From positions 1-6,840 of the forward strand of contig JBKPBQ010000016.1 in NCBI GenBank assembly GCA_046726955.1: 6,840 nucleotides of DNA, in the 5' to 3' direction. Origin of the DNA: CAVPGH01 sp046726955. Lineage in GTDB: Bacteria; Acidobacteriota; Vicinamibacteria; Fen-336. The position numbers and the translations under genes are program-made. The first letter of the stretch is position 1, and each line of letters starts with the position of its first letter. Shown here one piece after another: positions 6,517 through 6,840 of the stretch. Below the pieces are notes generated by a model that was not told the DNA's origin, did no database searches, and was given only the letters and a program-made list of their open reading frames with translations.

Positions 6517-6840
6517 GCTTCTTCCACTTCCTCGCCGAGCGGCGGGCCGAGCTCCTCGAGCTCTTCGGCCAGCACGTCGTCCTCGTCCTCGCCGCGGTCA
6601 CGATCGCGGTCGTCGTCGCCATCCCTCTCGGGATCGCGATGACGCGGTCGGCGCGCCTCGCGCGCGTGCTCCTCGCCGCCGCCGGGCTCGCGCAGACCAT
6701 CCCGAGCCTCGCCCTCTTCGGCTTCCTGATCCCGATTCCCTGGCTGGGAGGCATCGGCGCGCGCACGGCCGTGGTCGCCCTCGTGCTCTACGCGCTCCTC
6801 CCGATCCTGCGGAACACGTACACGGGCATCCGCCAGGTGG
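6513..6840 (+). CDS. Osmoprotectant ABC transporter permease, OpuCB/OsmW type (partial, 3' end off right edge)
   Basis: The first 109 codons of an inner-membrane permease are visible and no stop is reached. Helices are predicted at about residues 21-43, 50-75 and 84-100. The segments QTIPSLALFGFLIP (61-74) and ALLPILRNTYTGI (94-106) are typical of OpuCB/OsmW/ProW-type quaternary-amine permeases. The protein forms the transmembrane pore energised by the ATPase just upstream and would import compatible solutes such as glycine betaine or choline. The start is GTG 6513, overlapping the ATPase stop. This group often carries its substrate-binding protein as a neighbouring gene or as a fusion to the permease C-terminus; either would lie beyond the window. 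Family membership is clear despite truncation; the substrate is not fixed by what is visible. Confidence 0.93.
   Translation, partial: MSFFHFLAERRAELLELFGQHVVLVLAAVTIAVVVAIPLGIAMTRSARLARVLLAAAGLAQTIPSLALFGFLIPIPWLGGIGARTAVVALVLYALLPILRNTYTGIRQV

Noticed and set aside
1..6840. Mobile elements, CRISPR arrays, tRNA or rRNA genes, attachment sites
   Set aside because: No direct-repeat/spacer pattern, transposase or integrase motif, terminal inverted repeats or RNA-gene signature was found. Nearly the whole window is accounted for by five genes.

Overview
The window is very GC-rich, with strongly GC-biased third codon positions. It carries parts of five protein-coding genes, all concerned with signal transduction or osmoprotectant transport. 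Clustered eukaryotic-type Ser/Thr kinases, one carrying a DWG motif and a membrane-anchored kinesin-light-chain-type TPR tail, together with a multi-PAS histidine kinase, suggest a large-genome, signalling-rich bacterium such as an Acidobacteriota or Myxococcota relative. That assignment rests on gene style only. No rRNA, tRNA or other phylogenetic marker is present.

Layout: (1) Positions 1-1837, minus strand, hold a cytoplasmic sensor histidine kinase with three PAS modules, an HDFNN-type phospho-acceptor region and an ATPase domain. Its C-terminus lies beyond the left edge. (2) Positions 1838-1905 are a short divergent intergenic region with -10-like hexamers on both strands. (3) Positions 1906-4299, plus strand, encode a 797-residue transmembrane Ser/Thr kinase whose extracytoplasmic half is a TPR array with a 42-residue period. 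(4) Positions 4300-4336 are a 37-bp gap with a TATAAG hexamer and a small hairpin. (5) Positions 4337-5776 encode a second, PknB-like transmembrane Ser/Thr kinase with an unrecognised ~105-residue C-terminal domain predicted to lie outside the membrane. (6) Positions 5773-6516 encode an ABC ATPase of the glycine betaine/choline (OpuCA/OsmV/ProV) type. (7) Positions 6513 to the right edge hold the start of its OpuCB/OsmW-type permease.

The most notable arrangement is that the second kinase, the ATPase and the permease are joined by two consecutive 4-base GTGA stop/start overlaps, so they are probably translated as one coupled unit. The ATPase lacks the C-terminal CBS domains that many osmoregulatory relatives use to sense ionic strength. 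The working inference is that the upstream kinase, with its external domain, supplies sensing or control for osmoprotectant uptake. The divergent histidine kinase and the TPR kinase may form a neighbouring signalling pair, but no direct functional link can be read from the sequence.
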